From: Stramonita haemastoma
Taxonomy: Eukaryota; Mollusca; Gastropoda; Neogastropoda; Muricidae
Length of the DNA: 64,000 nt
Direction: 5' to 3'
NCBI GenBank assembly: GCA_030674155.1
Contig: CM060318.1
Location: 73,818,771 to 73,882,770, forward strand
The translations under genes were made by a program, and so were the position numbers. The notes under the pieces were generated by a model. That model saw only the letters and a list, made by a program, of their open reading frames with translations, did not search any database and was not told the origin of the DNA. Each line of letters starts with the position of its first letter. Position 1 is the first letter of the stretch. Positions 1 through 14,147 of this stretch are shown here, piece by piece.

Positions 1-3000
1 CAAAGAAAAAAAGGGTGTGATTACTGAATGAAAAAGATAACATGTACCCCCCCCCCCCCCCCCCCAATTGTAGTATAACCAAAATAAAAAATCAATATTA
101 ATTAATATATGAATATGATGGAAGCACTTTAACAAAAGCAGGTGCTACCCCTGCCCCCACTATCACTGGTTTAGAATGACCATTAGAAAGAGAATAAGGC
201 CCATGTTCTCAGTTTATTGTATCAACATGAAAAGGCATTTATGCTTTTTGACATATGATTAAGAAAGGGGATGATATATTTCAAATTAATAAGCTCATAT
301 ATAAAATCTGAGCATATCAAATCAGGTCTGAAACAAATCTTTGAATTAAGGACTACAACAAGAGGGAGACGAATGTGCACATCCCACACCTGTTTACTTC
401 TGTATAACGCATTGTCATATCAACCCACAGATGCATACAAATAAAAACAATCAATACTATGAAAATAGACACCGGACTAAAACATATGTGACACACCTAG
501 ACATCATTCAAACTCTCCAATGTCTAATTAAACAAGCAAATCATAAAAACTAAACAGGACAAATAAAAAAACAAAAAAAAAACAAAACAATCTGATGAGT
601 GTCACAGAAAAAAAAGAATAAAAATTTCATGGTCATCAAAGACAAAATATGCATACACCTAACTCCAGATTTGTACTTGCAAAAGAAAAATAACTCACAT
701 AGGCAAACAAAACAAGCAGTTTCATGACACAAAAATGAATCATATGCACTAAACAGAGAACTACATCTTTTCATGAATTTCAGGGTACAAACTGCACAGC
801 CACATTGAAAAATAGAAAAAATTAATCAAGCAGTTTCATGATTGCAGTTTGGAAGAATTGAGACAGAAAAGAAAAGAAAAAAACCCTACTAAAATAAGCA
901 GTTCCATCATGTGATGGAAAAGAGCAAAGCCCACAGGCAAGGCTGATGACAGGAAGTGGATTATGGATTGCAACATAACTTGAGCAGCAGGAAAAGTACA
1001 GCTAAACCTTTACTGTGAAAAGGAGATGTAGCTTTTGATCCTATGATATTTGTACTTTTGGGGTAGAACTTAGCTAACTTACATCTGTTCAGCAGTAGCA
1101 CAGCTTTTGGATCAACTGGTTTACCAAGTTATTATCCATTGTTGGGTATCCGTACAAAATGCAGAACTTAATCTTATAACATTTTGTTATTGTCAGCGAT
1201 TAAATCTTGCCAAAAAATTTTTTAAAAAGTTAATTACCATTGGGACTCCTCATTTTAACTATAAAAGCTTACAGCAACCTCTCCCTCCAGTTTTTTGATA
1301 AACCAGGAGATGAAAGATGTCAAGTCGTGGCTCAGTTTGTATGCAATTTCAACTTCTAACTGAATTGTTATTGTCCATTAAGTATATTTTACACAACTAA
1401 AATCTTAATGTGATGGGGGAACAATCAAGATGACAAAAAACAAAGTCATTATAATGTTTTCCTTCACCCAAAGCCTTGTGAAAAGGCATGCCCCCCCCCC
1501 CCCCCCCCCCCCTCCTTTTTAAGGACACTTTGAATCCTGTACCATTACTAAAATGTTACTCGAGACAAAACTCATGCTGCTGAATTAGAAACAATTACTA
1601 CTGATTTTTGCCACCACATTTCAGATCTGAAAAGGTGTTCAACCACTTGAACTAAAACAATGAAAAATACAGCTGCTAAATTTATAAAAGCAGCTTCAAA
1701 AATGGAGCCATCATCTATAAAGGTAAGTCAAGTGTCAATGTCAATGTTGGGGAGGGGGAGGGGGGGAAGAAATTCTCACAGACCATTTCCGTTGCTCTAG
1801 TGTTTACAATAAAAAGAATTTTTAAAAAGTACATGCTACAATGATGGCAATACCAACAGCTTTAGAGAAACATCAATCAGAAATAAAATTATTTTTTCTT
1901 TTTATCCACCTGTTCAAAGTTTGAATCAAAAAAGTATCCAAATTACTGTGGCATTTATAACAATCAAGCATTTATTTCGATTTTTTTTTTTAAAAGGTCA
2001 AATTCACACAGCGTGTGTGTGTGTGTGTGTGCGCGCGTGCATGAATATCAATTACAATATTTATATTTGTGTGGAAATGAAAGAAGCTCTCTGTAAATTT
2101 ATTTAGTCAAAAGTTTGCAAACTTCCTTATATTTCAATCAGACCTCCCTCATTATATCGTTCACTTATTTTATTGCTACTTGATTTACAGTTTAAATATA
2201 CACACACACAACAATCACATTTTTCAAATAATGCTATGAGTAGGATTGTTATATTTGACGAATACAAGTCCTTCCTGCTATTACTTAGAACCTGCCCAAA
2301 ATACATACCTACTGAAGTTGCTGGTGGGAAACATGGAACCAGTAAACCATGTTTTAGCTCAAATAAATGCATTCAAAGGCAGAAGTCATTAACCCCCCCC
2401 CCCCAAAAAAAAAAAAAATACAAAAAACAACAACTTCAAAGTGTAGTTTTGACATATGATGCCTTCTGCGGTAACTTCCTTTGGACGGAGAGATCAATGA
2501 CATGTCAAATAAATGATGAGACGAAAGTAAGTGTTGTGCAAATGCCCTCCATTACCTGTGGGATAATGGTCAAAATTTGGCAGTAGGGAAACTGCTTTGC
2601 AAGGAAAGAAAAGAGAACAGAAAAAAAAAGAAAACCCATTGAAAGCAATGAAGAGATCCTGAAGGCGCTCATTTCAACATTTAGTAACTTTCAAGAAGAG
2701 TAACCGCAATAATCTATCCTTTCCAATACATAACTAACAAGAGAAGTGTTACTGGGTAGTCTGATGGATGTTTTGTCTTTGGTGTTTAGTTATTTTTTAA
2801 TCATCTTTTCCAAATCTGACAAAGTTCTTGAATTAGTTCATGGTATATATTGCTTCTACGGTTCTTTCATACTGTTCAACCCTTTTTGAATGTTAAATTC
2901 TTATTTGCCTATCTGATATTTCAGAACACCCCACAGTCATCATTTATTCCAGAGCACCCCTAACAAACAAGAACTGACAACCAGTTACTCTTCTCTAAAC

Positions 3001-5016
3001 AAACATCTTTTTAATCACTTACAGAATGCAAATCAATTGTGCACATATGCCAGCACTCTATGGGCTCCACTGTGTTTAAATTGATTATAGTCAATCATTG
3101 TGTTTTAACTGATTATGTTGAACCACACATAGCTGCATTCTTAAGACATGAAGACTATGCACTAAGTGGTAGAACGCTTTCACATAAAATGCACATGCAG
3201 ACTGGTCATTTACCCAGCAACACACAAAGGACCAACATACTGCAACCCAATTGATGCTATACTCTGTGGATCTCAATACTGTAAGTACTGTTAATGATGG
3301 TATTTGCATGCCTGTCTCTATACTTAAGCCAAAGTGCCATGTATGAAAAGCATAACTATGGTGAAAATAATGGAACTGATTTCACTACATATACTTTTGA
3401 AACGATAATAAATAATCAACAGCTTGGGAATATTTATCTAAACAATGATACATTTTTTTGACTGGTGGAAATCCAAATCATAGTTATCATACTTCATATG
3501 CTGAACCCACAGATTTTCAGTGCATACAGATGGAGCTACAAAATTACGGAGTGCTCAAAACCATGACAAAATAACTTTGACAAAAAGTTTTCTGATATTT
3601 TATGTATTAACTGTTTAACATGAGCGCTCTCTTGGATTGTTAACGAACAAAAACATGAAATAAGAAACAGTTTGAATAAAAGAGATAAAACAAATAGAGA
3701 AAAAAAAATCTGTCAAAATAATGTCAAAAAATGTTTGAAGCAGCAGCTTATGACTACTTTAATTATTTTCTTATTTACTAAAATGGAACAGTCAGACTAC
3801 TTCTCACAAGTTTTCTGAGTAAAAACAAAGTTTCCCATTTCACATGTATCCAAATTTTACTTTATAAGAACAGTATGAGCAGATCTTTCCAGTGATGAAG
3901 GTGCACATTCACCATCTACTCATTCCTGACCACATATCAGTTTACTCCCTTGACAACTATAAACATCCATCTGTAAAGAAAAGCACTTTACTCAAAGCTC
4001 AACAAATATGATCTATTTATTGTTGTCCTTTTACATTCACAGCCTAGCCAGCTTTCGCAGCCTGGGAGACCTACTTTGTGCAGCAAAAAAGTCACTGATG
4101 AACCTTCAACAGTTTTATTCTTCATTCACACTTATTACCATCACATTAATCAACCATATCACATTTTTCCCCTAAGATGATTAACATCTGACAATCCAGT
4201 TTGCCGCATAAAAATATAGAACTTCTTGGCCACAATTGCAAATCTGTGAGTTGACAAAATCTGACCAGAACACTGGATCATAGATGAAGAGCATCTTCAA
4301 AATTTATATGCAATCCTTGTATCATGCTTGCCTGACCGTTGCACACACAACATGCAGGCACTATGGTTTCAATAGCAGATATGGTTTAACACTGCGACTC
4401 AAGTTGAAGGAACTAGCAACATTATAGGATGGGAAGCACTTAAAAAACAGTGTGGTAAGCTTTTACATGTTATATAATATTGCGATAAGAACTGCTCTGC
4501 AGATTTAATTAAGGACTCAAGAACTTCAAACATTTTTCACGGAGGTAGTAGAGTCAAAATAGAAAGAGTGTTAGGGTATTGACTACTATTCACCAACCAG
4601 TAGCATAATCTGATTAATAATGAAAAGTTGAAGTACATGCAAAAGACTGAAAATATATAAAATTGACAAATACTGATGAATTTTCACATTTCAGCATAAT
4701 GTATACATCAATTTTTTATATATATTTTTTTTAATGTTGAGCATTTAGTATAGTATGCTTACCAGAATTAGTTGACTGTTTTCCTTTTTTTTTGCAAAGC
4801 AGACTGAATGGCATTCTTAGAAACTTCTTAAAAAATTGAAAAGTAACATTCTTAAAAAAAAAAAAAAAAAAAAAAGGAAAAAAATAAAATAAAATAAAGG
4901 TCAAAAGAGAGAGAGAAAAAAGAGAAAAGATATCCGGTATTTAACACTCACACGATTTTCATCTATTTTGTGCCTAATAACAGATTTTCATTATTTTTCC
5001 TTTTCTTCTTTTCTTT
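1..5016. other. AT-rich non-coding, no gene seen
   Basis: No frame on either strand shows a recognisable protein. C runs lie at about 47-65, 1491-1512 and 2393-2404. It could be intron or 3' UTR of the minus-strand GW182 gene. Confidence 0.6.

Positions 5017-5107
<91 letters not shown>
5017..5107. repeat. (AC)n then (AT)n microsatellite
   Basis: AC dinucleotides to 5034 pass directly into about 37 AT dinucleotides. Confidence 0.98.
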
Positions 5108-5109
<2 letters not shown>

Positions 5110-5705
5110 CTGCGACTTACATGGAGGAGGGTGGGGTGGTGGCAAAGATATGGGATGGGGTTATAAAGAACAGAAAAAATAGAGAGGTTTATCCTATAAA
5201 AATGAACTATTTCTGAATTACAGAGATCACTCATTTTGGTAGGCCACCTTGGGTATATTATACACACTGGGATCAAACAGGGCAAGGAGCATTTAATGTA
5301 AGTTTACACAAGTGACAAGATTTTTTTTTTTATGCATACAGGGTTTTTTTGGTGTTTTTTTTAAGGAATTCGGGATGTAGAAAAGAAGGGGGAAAGGGGG
5401 AGGGGGCATCCACCATAAAATATACCTAATAACTTTTCAACATTATGAAATAAATGTACTTTAACTACATAGTAGTAAAAAAAAAAAAAAAAAAAAAAAT
5501 CTAGAGAATTTTTTTTTAAACCGCAGAACCAGTTTGAAAAGAGCTTATCAACAAAGAAAACCACACAATCTTTTACAGCAAGAAACCAGATTACTAAAGA
5601 AAGCGCCGACACACCTTTTCTGAAGGTGGAACATGAAAGAACCGACAGGAACAAAGACCAGAATAAGGAGAATAATGAGGGAAAGACATTAAACAACTGA
5701 AGCAT

Positions 5706-5707
<2 letters not shown>

Positions 5708-5800
<93 letters not shown>

Positions 5801-5810
5801 GAGGAGGAGG
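5708..5810 (+). repeat. (GA)n microsatellite
   Basis: About 45 GA units with one phase break, ending in a short GAG run. Open frames across it are repeat artefacts. Confidence 0.98.
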
Positions 5811-6419
5811 GCATGTTCAAATGATGTCCATCACAATAGCAAAGGAAATCAGATTTCTACTTCAGTACTCCTTAACCTATGGATGTGATTTCATTACATT
5901 ACAGTTACACAATGGAAAAAGAAATTCTGACCTCCAAGAAGAAAAAAAAGGACACCTTTTCTTGTATTTTTTGTGTGGAAATATTTAAACTATGCTATCT
6001 TATCATCAATTCTTTCTACATGACTTGACTACTCCCTATCAGATTCTGCTCTTCATATGCACTTAACAAATGACTTAACAACCCACTGATTAGACAAATA
6101 AGAACTAGTTTTAGACCTTTTTATAATTAGAACAAAACATTCATAACACATTTTGCTTTTAAACTGGTTAATTTCAGGATTGCAAAAGAAACTGAAATAA
6201 TGTTCATTTTGCTATAAGTTTTCTTGTCTGAAAACTATGTCACTGAAGGGCGTTTGATTCATAACCAGGTCAGCATGTTCACAAAAAAAAAAGCAAATCA
6301 TCTTTGGTACACTCTAATGTAACTATTTTGAAAAACGACATAAGCAGCAGCAGCATTCTCCATGCTCTTGAGTGTTGAATGTTTGGCACTGGTCTTTTTT
6401 CTTTTTTTTTTAAATGACT

Positions 6420-6493
6420 GGTGGTGGTGATGTGGTGGTGGTGGTGGTGGTGTGATGGTGGTGGTGGTGGAGGTGGTGATGGTGGTGGTGGGG

Positions 6494-6543
<50 letters not shown>

Positions 6544-6554
6544 GTGTGTGTGTG

Positions 6555-6648
<94 letters not shown>
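6420..6648 (+). repeat. Compound (GTG)n-(GAT)n-(TG)n-(GA)n microsatellite
   Basis: GTG and GAT trinucleotides (6420-6543), a short TG run, then (GA)n to 6648. Every frame is open across it; none is a gene. Confidence 0.97.
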
Positions 6649-6650
<2 letters not shown>

Positions 6651-7825
6651 TGTCATATTTCACAAATCTGTGACGTGGAAATTTGATCTTTTAAGAAATG
6701 AAAATAAAAAGCTACTGCAAACATGCAAAGTAATACCATTTAAACAGAAAGGAAAACATAACACAGATCATGAAAATATCACTTCATGGTGTTATATGTC
6801 TGACTTGCTAAACTCAGAAACAGGTTGGCATTGAATGACTGAGCCAGAAAAATTTTGTCCCTAAGAAAAATGTAATGGAAGATTAGGCAGCTCAGCATTT
6901 ACAACAGGCTTTATTCTGGTGGGTGACAAACAACTGTAGAATAAATCTTATAACTGATTGAGAATGATATATGCAGGATAAGAAGGGGGGAAAAAAATCA
7001 AAAATGGAAAAGAGAACATAGCTTGTAAAACTACCTTTTACAATACAGAGCGATTAGTATCACGCCCTTTTCTTTAAAATGATTTTTAAAAACAACAACA
7101 CATATTCAAAAAATATTTCGTAGGTGGCAGAAAGAAATCATGAACATGCATGTACTGGAAAATATCAACAGCATGAATGTGCAATCAAAATACGTTAAGT
7201 GTGCAGAAAAGGTTCTAACTTGTTCTTCGACTGCACAATACCAGTATTCTACTGTTTCCTGAATACAACCAGCATATCATTTAAGCTTTAGATAATCATA
7301 CTCTAAATATTGGCCTGGTCTGTTTTCCAGAAAATACCACAGCTACGATGCAGCCTGGAATTTTCTTAAAAAATGATAAATACATTTTTGTCTTTAAATG
7401 TCATTAAGTAACACAGATTCCCAGAGTATGGCCCATTCATTGCAATATATGTGTACAACACGCACTACTTTATGCTGTGATGATAGATGTGCCTTTTAAT
7501 TAATAATATGCGAATTGTTACTTGACAATCTGGCAAAGTGTCTGAAATATGGCAAACATTTTTACGTTTGACAGTAATGACTACTCTTTCAAAGTTTTCT
7601 CTGGCCACTTGTCACACCATTTTCTTCCAACTACCAAAAAGAGTCTATATCATTATCTTTTCTTTCCTATACGGGCAACATAAGGGTGAGAAGAAAAATT
7701 AACCATAAAATGCTTTTCTACCTTGGATTCTTTCCACACAAAAAGAACAAATTTGTTTTACATATAGTTCAAGAAAATTTACAGCCTAGTTTGGAAAACA
7801 GTGACAAATCCAGGCAGGTAAAATT

Positions 7826-7950
<125 letters not shown>

Positions 7951-7999
7951 ATTCCATGGTTCAAGTCTGTTTAACTTTTATCAAACTTTTCAACACACG

Positions 8000-9524
8000 A
8001 GCATTCGATCAAATGGATTAGGACACATGCCCAAACAGTATAGGTGGGAATTTATTTTTCAAAGAATAGCATATACAACTTATTAATCTTTATTTTACAG
8101 ATTTTACAAATGCAGTGTTTGAGATCTTATTCTGTGCCAGGTAAACGGCAAGTAAATAGCTATTATCATTGTCATTATAAAAAATCTGCAAAAAACAAAA
8201 TTAAAATGGGTAGTCAGTTTGCACTCAAGCCTACATATTCCAAGTTGCTACTCAGCTGTCTCACTCTTGTAGACCCCTGATGTGCCTTTCAGAAATAATT
8301 ATCATTGTACATGTATATGTGCATCACTGCCCTGAAAAATTCAGTGCTAAGACCCCCCCCCCCCCCCCCCCCCCCAAAAAAACCACCCACACAAACACAA
8401 ACGCCCCTGCCCTCCCACCCACAATATATCAGCAAAACAAGGGCAAACGTTGCAGGTTTTAATTCTTCTAGTATTAAAAATGATTTAGGACTCTTTCCTC
8501 CCAACAACCAAAAAAAACCCCAAACAAACAAAAAAGACACCCCCCCCCCCCCCCCCCCCCCCAGTATTGCCTTTAATGGTCCAGCCTTTAGGTCATGTGA
8601 AAAGTGGTCCAGCAGTTTACAATGATTGCTGATCCAAGATGTCATTTTGACTTTTCCAGTAAATGTCATGAATGAATGAATAAATAATTCTATTTTTAAA
8701 AAGAATAATTGGGAGTCCAGCGATGCATACTATATTTTCTGGCTTTTAAGTTACAGTCATATTCTCTGCAACACCTAAATTAGCAAAAAGGAAACAATGA
8801 TTATGAGAAACCAAAGTCTGGGTGCACATCACTGTAGTGCAACACCATCTGGTAAAGTCAGTCAACCTAACATTTCCAGTGCACATGATATTGTTTTATC
8901 GAATAAGAACAGAGGATAATTTGAGAGGCTTTGATTGCATATAATTTGGTGGGAAACATTTGGTAAGATTTGAGCTTTTGGGAAAGACTGAGCACTTAAA
9001 TTTCAAAACGCTCAGATATGGCGATTATCATCATCACTTCTTACAAGACACTTTCCGACTTTCTAAGCCACCATAAAAATTTGACATTGAATCAAATATT
9101 ACTGCACAATATTTTTCCATCACAGAATACTGGGCTTAAAATGCATTAATTTTACTCAAATGCACTATTTCAGAATTGGAGTGAAAACCAGTGAACAGCT
9201 ATGACCAGACTGATCTTGCGTTAAAAAAAAAAAATCCTGAAAATCCAAGAAATACTTATACATAGGCCATTTTTGTTTCTAAAACTTTGGGTGAAGGTGT
9301 TTTTAAAAAGCAGTAGCTTATTGACCAGAAAATACAGTAAACATTAAGGCAGAAAAAATCCCACTGACCTTTCTTAAATATGCTAAGAAAAATAAGAGTG
9401 ACAAATTTTGCTTTACCTTAGTATAACAAATTTCACTGTGTCTACAGGAATGAATCTAAAAGAAATAGGAACAATTAAAGATTTGAAATCCTTCTGAGGC
9501 CATAAAATAGACATTATATAACTG
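8000..9524. other. Non-coding, with long C runs
   Basis: C runs at about 8352-8375 (continuing into A) and 8540-8562. No gene. Confidence 0.6.
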
Positions 9525-9831
9525 TTATGAAGTGTGTGGGGACGGGATAGCTCAGTGATCAGAGCACTCGCTTTCCCTCAGCTAAGATTAAGCAGCATCG
9601 AGTGTGGTTACCAATTGGATGGGTGACCGTTGGCTTCAGTACAGGCCCCCAGTTCACCCAGATGTAAATGGGTACCTGCCCACTTAAGGGTCTGGGAAGG
9701 TAAAGCAAGGGAGAGGAGATGGGCGCCTCCCTCAAGATGCTGGCCTCCTAGAGAAGCTGAGGTCTGATGCCTTGCTCCCCTACAACCACGTAGGTTATGT
9801 GACACCTTTACCTTTATCTTATGAAGTGTGT
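9525..9831 (+). mobile_element. tRNA-derived SINE, family A, intact with 13-bp TSD
   Basis: ttatgaagtgtgt flanks it at 9525-9537 and 9819-9831. The head gggatagctcagtgatcaga is an A-box; a body with taaatgggtacctgcccact follows, and it ends acacctttacctt. The same family recurs at 36391-38265 and 55760-56045. The head is tRNA-like, but the unit is a dispersed SINE, not a tRNA gene. Confidence 0.85.
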
Positions 9832-11879
9832 CCATCACTTTTAACTTATTTTCCTTTTTTCTTGGTTTTTTTTTTTTGTTTCTGTTGTGTACAATGGTTT
9901 AAGAACTTTTCTTTTCTCACAATAAAAAAAACCCACAACATTTTGCAAACTAGTTTGTACATCATACATTAATATGGAACAAGCAATAATGACAGTAAAG
10001 AAAAAAAGTATACATAATACACCAATCATTTACTGCCTGCCCCCCCCCCCCCCCCTTTTTTTTTTTTTTTTTTTTTAAAAACAGCTTCCCGACTTATTGT
10101 CAAATACATTAAATAATGACAGCAAAGAATATCTACCCAAATCAATAAATTTAAAAAATCAAACAGGATTCTGACAATTTGCCACCATCTGACTTTCATT
10201 CTCCAAAGAAAACACAAAAAAAGAAGAAACAAAAACATAGATACTATTGCACAAGAAAACCTGTGGGCAGAAAGAATAAAAACATCTCTGTAATCAATCA
10301 CTGTGCAGCTTGAACCAGTAACTGGCACAGGTAGATGGGGATAGGGTGGTTACTTAAGTCTAAGAAGTTTCCTATTTTGGAGTTCATGGTTAGTAAGTTA
10401 GAGCTCTGTCTTGACACAGAACAATGTCACTTATGCCTCAACCCTCCAGAAGATTATATGGAATTTCAGCTGAACGGAGTCAAGAACAAAAGTCAACAGC
10501 AGTTAACCTCTCGCCTGTTTCCCAAATATGATGGCTAAAGAAAAGAAAAAGCAAAACAATTAACAGAAACAAAACGAAACATGTGCATCTCCATGATCTT
10601 CACATGTACTGAAATAAATGTACCTCTGGTGATTAACACTACCCATTTGGTTTTGTTTGGTTGGTCGGGTGGGTTTTGTTGTTTTCTTTTCAATCTTGAC
10701 TTAAACGGGAAAATAAAACTGGTTACAGAGTAACATCAACACTGGACTGACAGGCATTTGATGAGAAAAACATACTTCAGAAGCATATCTTTCAGGTAAA
10801 CTACTCTCTATCACCCCCCCCCCCCCCAAAAAAAAAAAAAACCCAACCAAAAACACACACACACACGTTATCAAAATGAAATTGGTCTCCCATGACCCAG
10901 TTTGAGAATATTTCAGCTTTTCCCAGTCAGCTTCAGAACTAAAAGATCATTTAAATCATTTCCTCCACACATTTTTTCTTAAGAAAAAAAAAGGTTTGCG
11001 TAAACAGTTTTGCCATCTTCGTATCAGATAGAATGATTTATGTATGTTGGGTGGACTCAACTGGAAGTCTGCTGATTGATTAAAGATTTTTTTTTTTTTA
11101 AAAAGGAAAAAAGTTGCACAAGACAAATTACAGAATATGAAAAGAACAGTTTAGAAACACAAGCACTTTGAATTTAGACGCTAGCACCAAACAAAGCTGC
11201 ACATGATCATATTGATAAAGGGACTATAGAATATATACGGATATCTAATGACTCTTTTTTCTTTCTTTCCTTTGTTCTCTTAAAACAAATTAGGTTGCTT
11301 TTTTTTATCATGATAAAGTTGTGATTGGTACTCAAAGAAAATAGGGACGTTTAAAATACATACCTTCCTGCTTTTTTAGGAGGAGTAATGTGCTTCAGAT
11401 AAATAGCAGTAATTGCTGATTAGTTATACTAAGAATACAACAAAATAAGGGCAGTCGTAGTTGATGTGGATATAAGCAATTTTATGCATGCACTGATGCA
11501 TATGAAATAAGTGCAAATGTACATATTGTGCATAGTATCCACTATTCCCATTATCAGCTTTTTGAATCTGCCCCAAAACAGCACTTCTGTTATGCATTTC
11601 CATTCAATCTGAAATCTACCATTTACAAAAACAAAACAAAATAAGAAAAAATAACACAGAATTTTCGTCTTATAGGTATTTACTAAAAAAAAAAAAACAC
11701 ACCCAAACTTGTAACAGTTTGCAATCAGCTCTTTCTTTCTATCCCCCCCCCCCCCTACCCCCCCTGTTCCTATGGCTTAGTCCTTTACTGATGAAATAAT
11801 TATTAGTAAGAAGAAAAACAAACAAAAAATCTGTAATGGTATGCTGCAGAATAAAGTGACCGATAAATAGCACTTGTCC

Positions 11880-11880
<1 letters not shown>

Positions 11881-11922
<42 letters not shown>
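11881..11922 (+). repeat. Poly(A), 42 bases
   Basis: An uninterrupted A run. No retroelement end was recognised next to it. Confidence 0.95.
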
Positions 11923-11926
<4 letters not shown>

Positions 11927-13124
11927 AGCAAGAAATAGATTCAGGATTGAAGTGGTGAACGAAAAACAAGACAAAACAAAGTGTGGTTATTTTATATCTT
12001 TTAATTCTGCAAATACTCTTACCCTACTGGTCACAAAGCTACTTACACTTTATACAGCTATACAGCGGACAGGAATGCTGATACTGAATCTTTTTTTTTT
12101 TAACCAATATGTAAAAATTATCTCATCTCTAAACATTAGAGAAACTGATTCATCAAGATCCAGAAGAGTCAACAACACAAAAAAATCACAGCAATGACAT
12201 GATTTACTCAAAATTTTGAAAGAAATTATTTATCTCCCTGCTCCCAGTCACTCATCTAGTAAGTCAACTTTTTGGCTAATAATAATCTGCCATAGTTGCT
12301 TATAATATCCCTTCAGCTTTACACACAAATAATTCTTTGCTAGCAAATTCTTGATCATTGTTTTGTCATCATATCTCACACCTTGAGCATGAGGTAGCTG
12401 CTTTGAATCAGCGGCCTGTCAAAATGGTCATCACAGAAAAGTAAAGCCTGTATCCTCCTTGATGTCAAGACAGCAACATCAAAACCACCACTAACTAAAG
12501 AAGAAAGATACCTTTGAACTAGGATTGTTTTAGCCGCCAGCTGCAAGTTTTCTTCATTTCTCTCTACTGCTCATCATCATCTGGACTACTTTCCAGACCA
12601 TGATATGCTTTGTTGTGTTGCTCATTTTGTTTATATTAGGTAAAGACAGTGGTTAAAGCAGAATGATGATTAAAGTTAGTCCTCAGCAAATCAGGAACAT
12701 AGAAAAAGTGCCCTATCAACCACAGATTATGCATATGGCTGCTATAACATCATATGCTTTGCTTGCAAGTTGCTTAAGCTTTGTTCAAAGATGCAGTCTT
12801 TTTTTTTTTTTTTTTTTTCAAACTTTCGGGGCCATAGCTCTATGATATGCAACAAGATTGTAAATATGCTAAAAACAATATATAAAAAAATTTCTACAAT
12901 ACTTTAATCTAAAAATAACACTTGCATGTGTATTGCGAGCGTGCGTGTGTGTGTGTGCATGTGACCATAAGGATGTTTCTGTTTAATTGGTTTTGCTAAA
13001 ACTCTTCACACTACGATAGTGAATGAACTCATAAAAAGCTAAACTGATTGAACTAATACAAAGCTTTTTCAAAAAGTGAAGCAATATGAACAGTGAGGGT
13101 TGTATGCTTGTTTATTTTTAAGGG

Positions 13125-13205
<81 letters not shown>

Positions 13206-13215
13206 TGTGTGTGTG
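13125..13215 (+). repeat. (GT)n microsatellite
   Basis: About 45 GT units with one GTTT interruption at 13201. Confidence 0.98.
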
Positions 13216-14066
13216 AGTGCACCCACACGCACTTGCACATGTATATCTTCCAGAGAAGAAAGGCTGGAAATAGCATAATTATTAATATACGGCCACAAGA
13301 TTAAGCTTCACAATTTCCGCCAAATGTAGAATGGTTGGTAGCTTTGCATTCAGCAACAAATGAATTAAATGTTATACCACAACAAAACGTTAACAGCAAT
13401 GTGGCTGCAAAACTGGAATTCCTTACAGAGGCATAGCATACAGGGAAAAGCTAACTTCAACGTGCATAATGAATCTGTGTCACACAGGTGAAAGCTAGCC
13501 TGAATCTAAGACAAACATGAAAACTAGCCTTAAAAAAAAACAAAAACTTGGGAGAACTGGAATAATGTCTAGTAAATCACTTCATCTTATTTCCTCGACA
13601 GCCTAATAAGAATGTAATATACAAAATATTCAAAAGGGAGCTTGATATCACCTTTCTCATATATATTATAAATACTTAAAGATGATATGAGAAGTAATTT
13701 GTATCCTTTGCTTCTTTTAATCTTGAGCTGCTAGTCCAACTTATTAGTACTGTTAAGCAATGTACTGTTACACAAGATCACAATCCATCACCAATGAGTA
13801 ACATTTATTGCTTCTTTCCAAAGAGACAATGTTACAGTGATATCCAAAAAATGGCAAAAGATTTTCTAATCTTGATGTTTACATACATGTATACATTCAG
13901 TCTCGACTCTCGTTACTGTCACACCTCTGGATTCACTCATATAAGCAAACAAGCATAGCTCTTGTGCTTCTCTTCCGCCTGGCTTGCATTTTTGTGGTCA
14001 TGCATATTCTCTGAAGGCAAAATTGCTATTGCAAAGCCATTTTCAGTTATGTTTATCTCTGCTCAG

Positions 14067-14067
<1 letters not shown>

Positions 14068-14140
<73 letters not shown>
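14068..14140 (+). repeat. (GA)n microsatellite
   Basis: About 36 uninterrupted GA units, followed within 80 bases by a 20-base C run. Confidence 0.98.
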
Positions 14141-14147
<7 letters not shown>

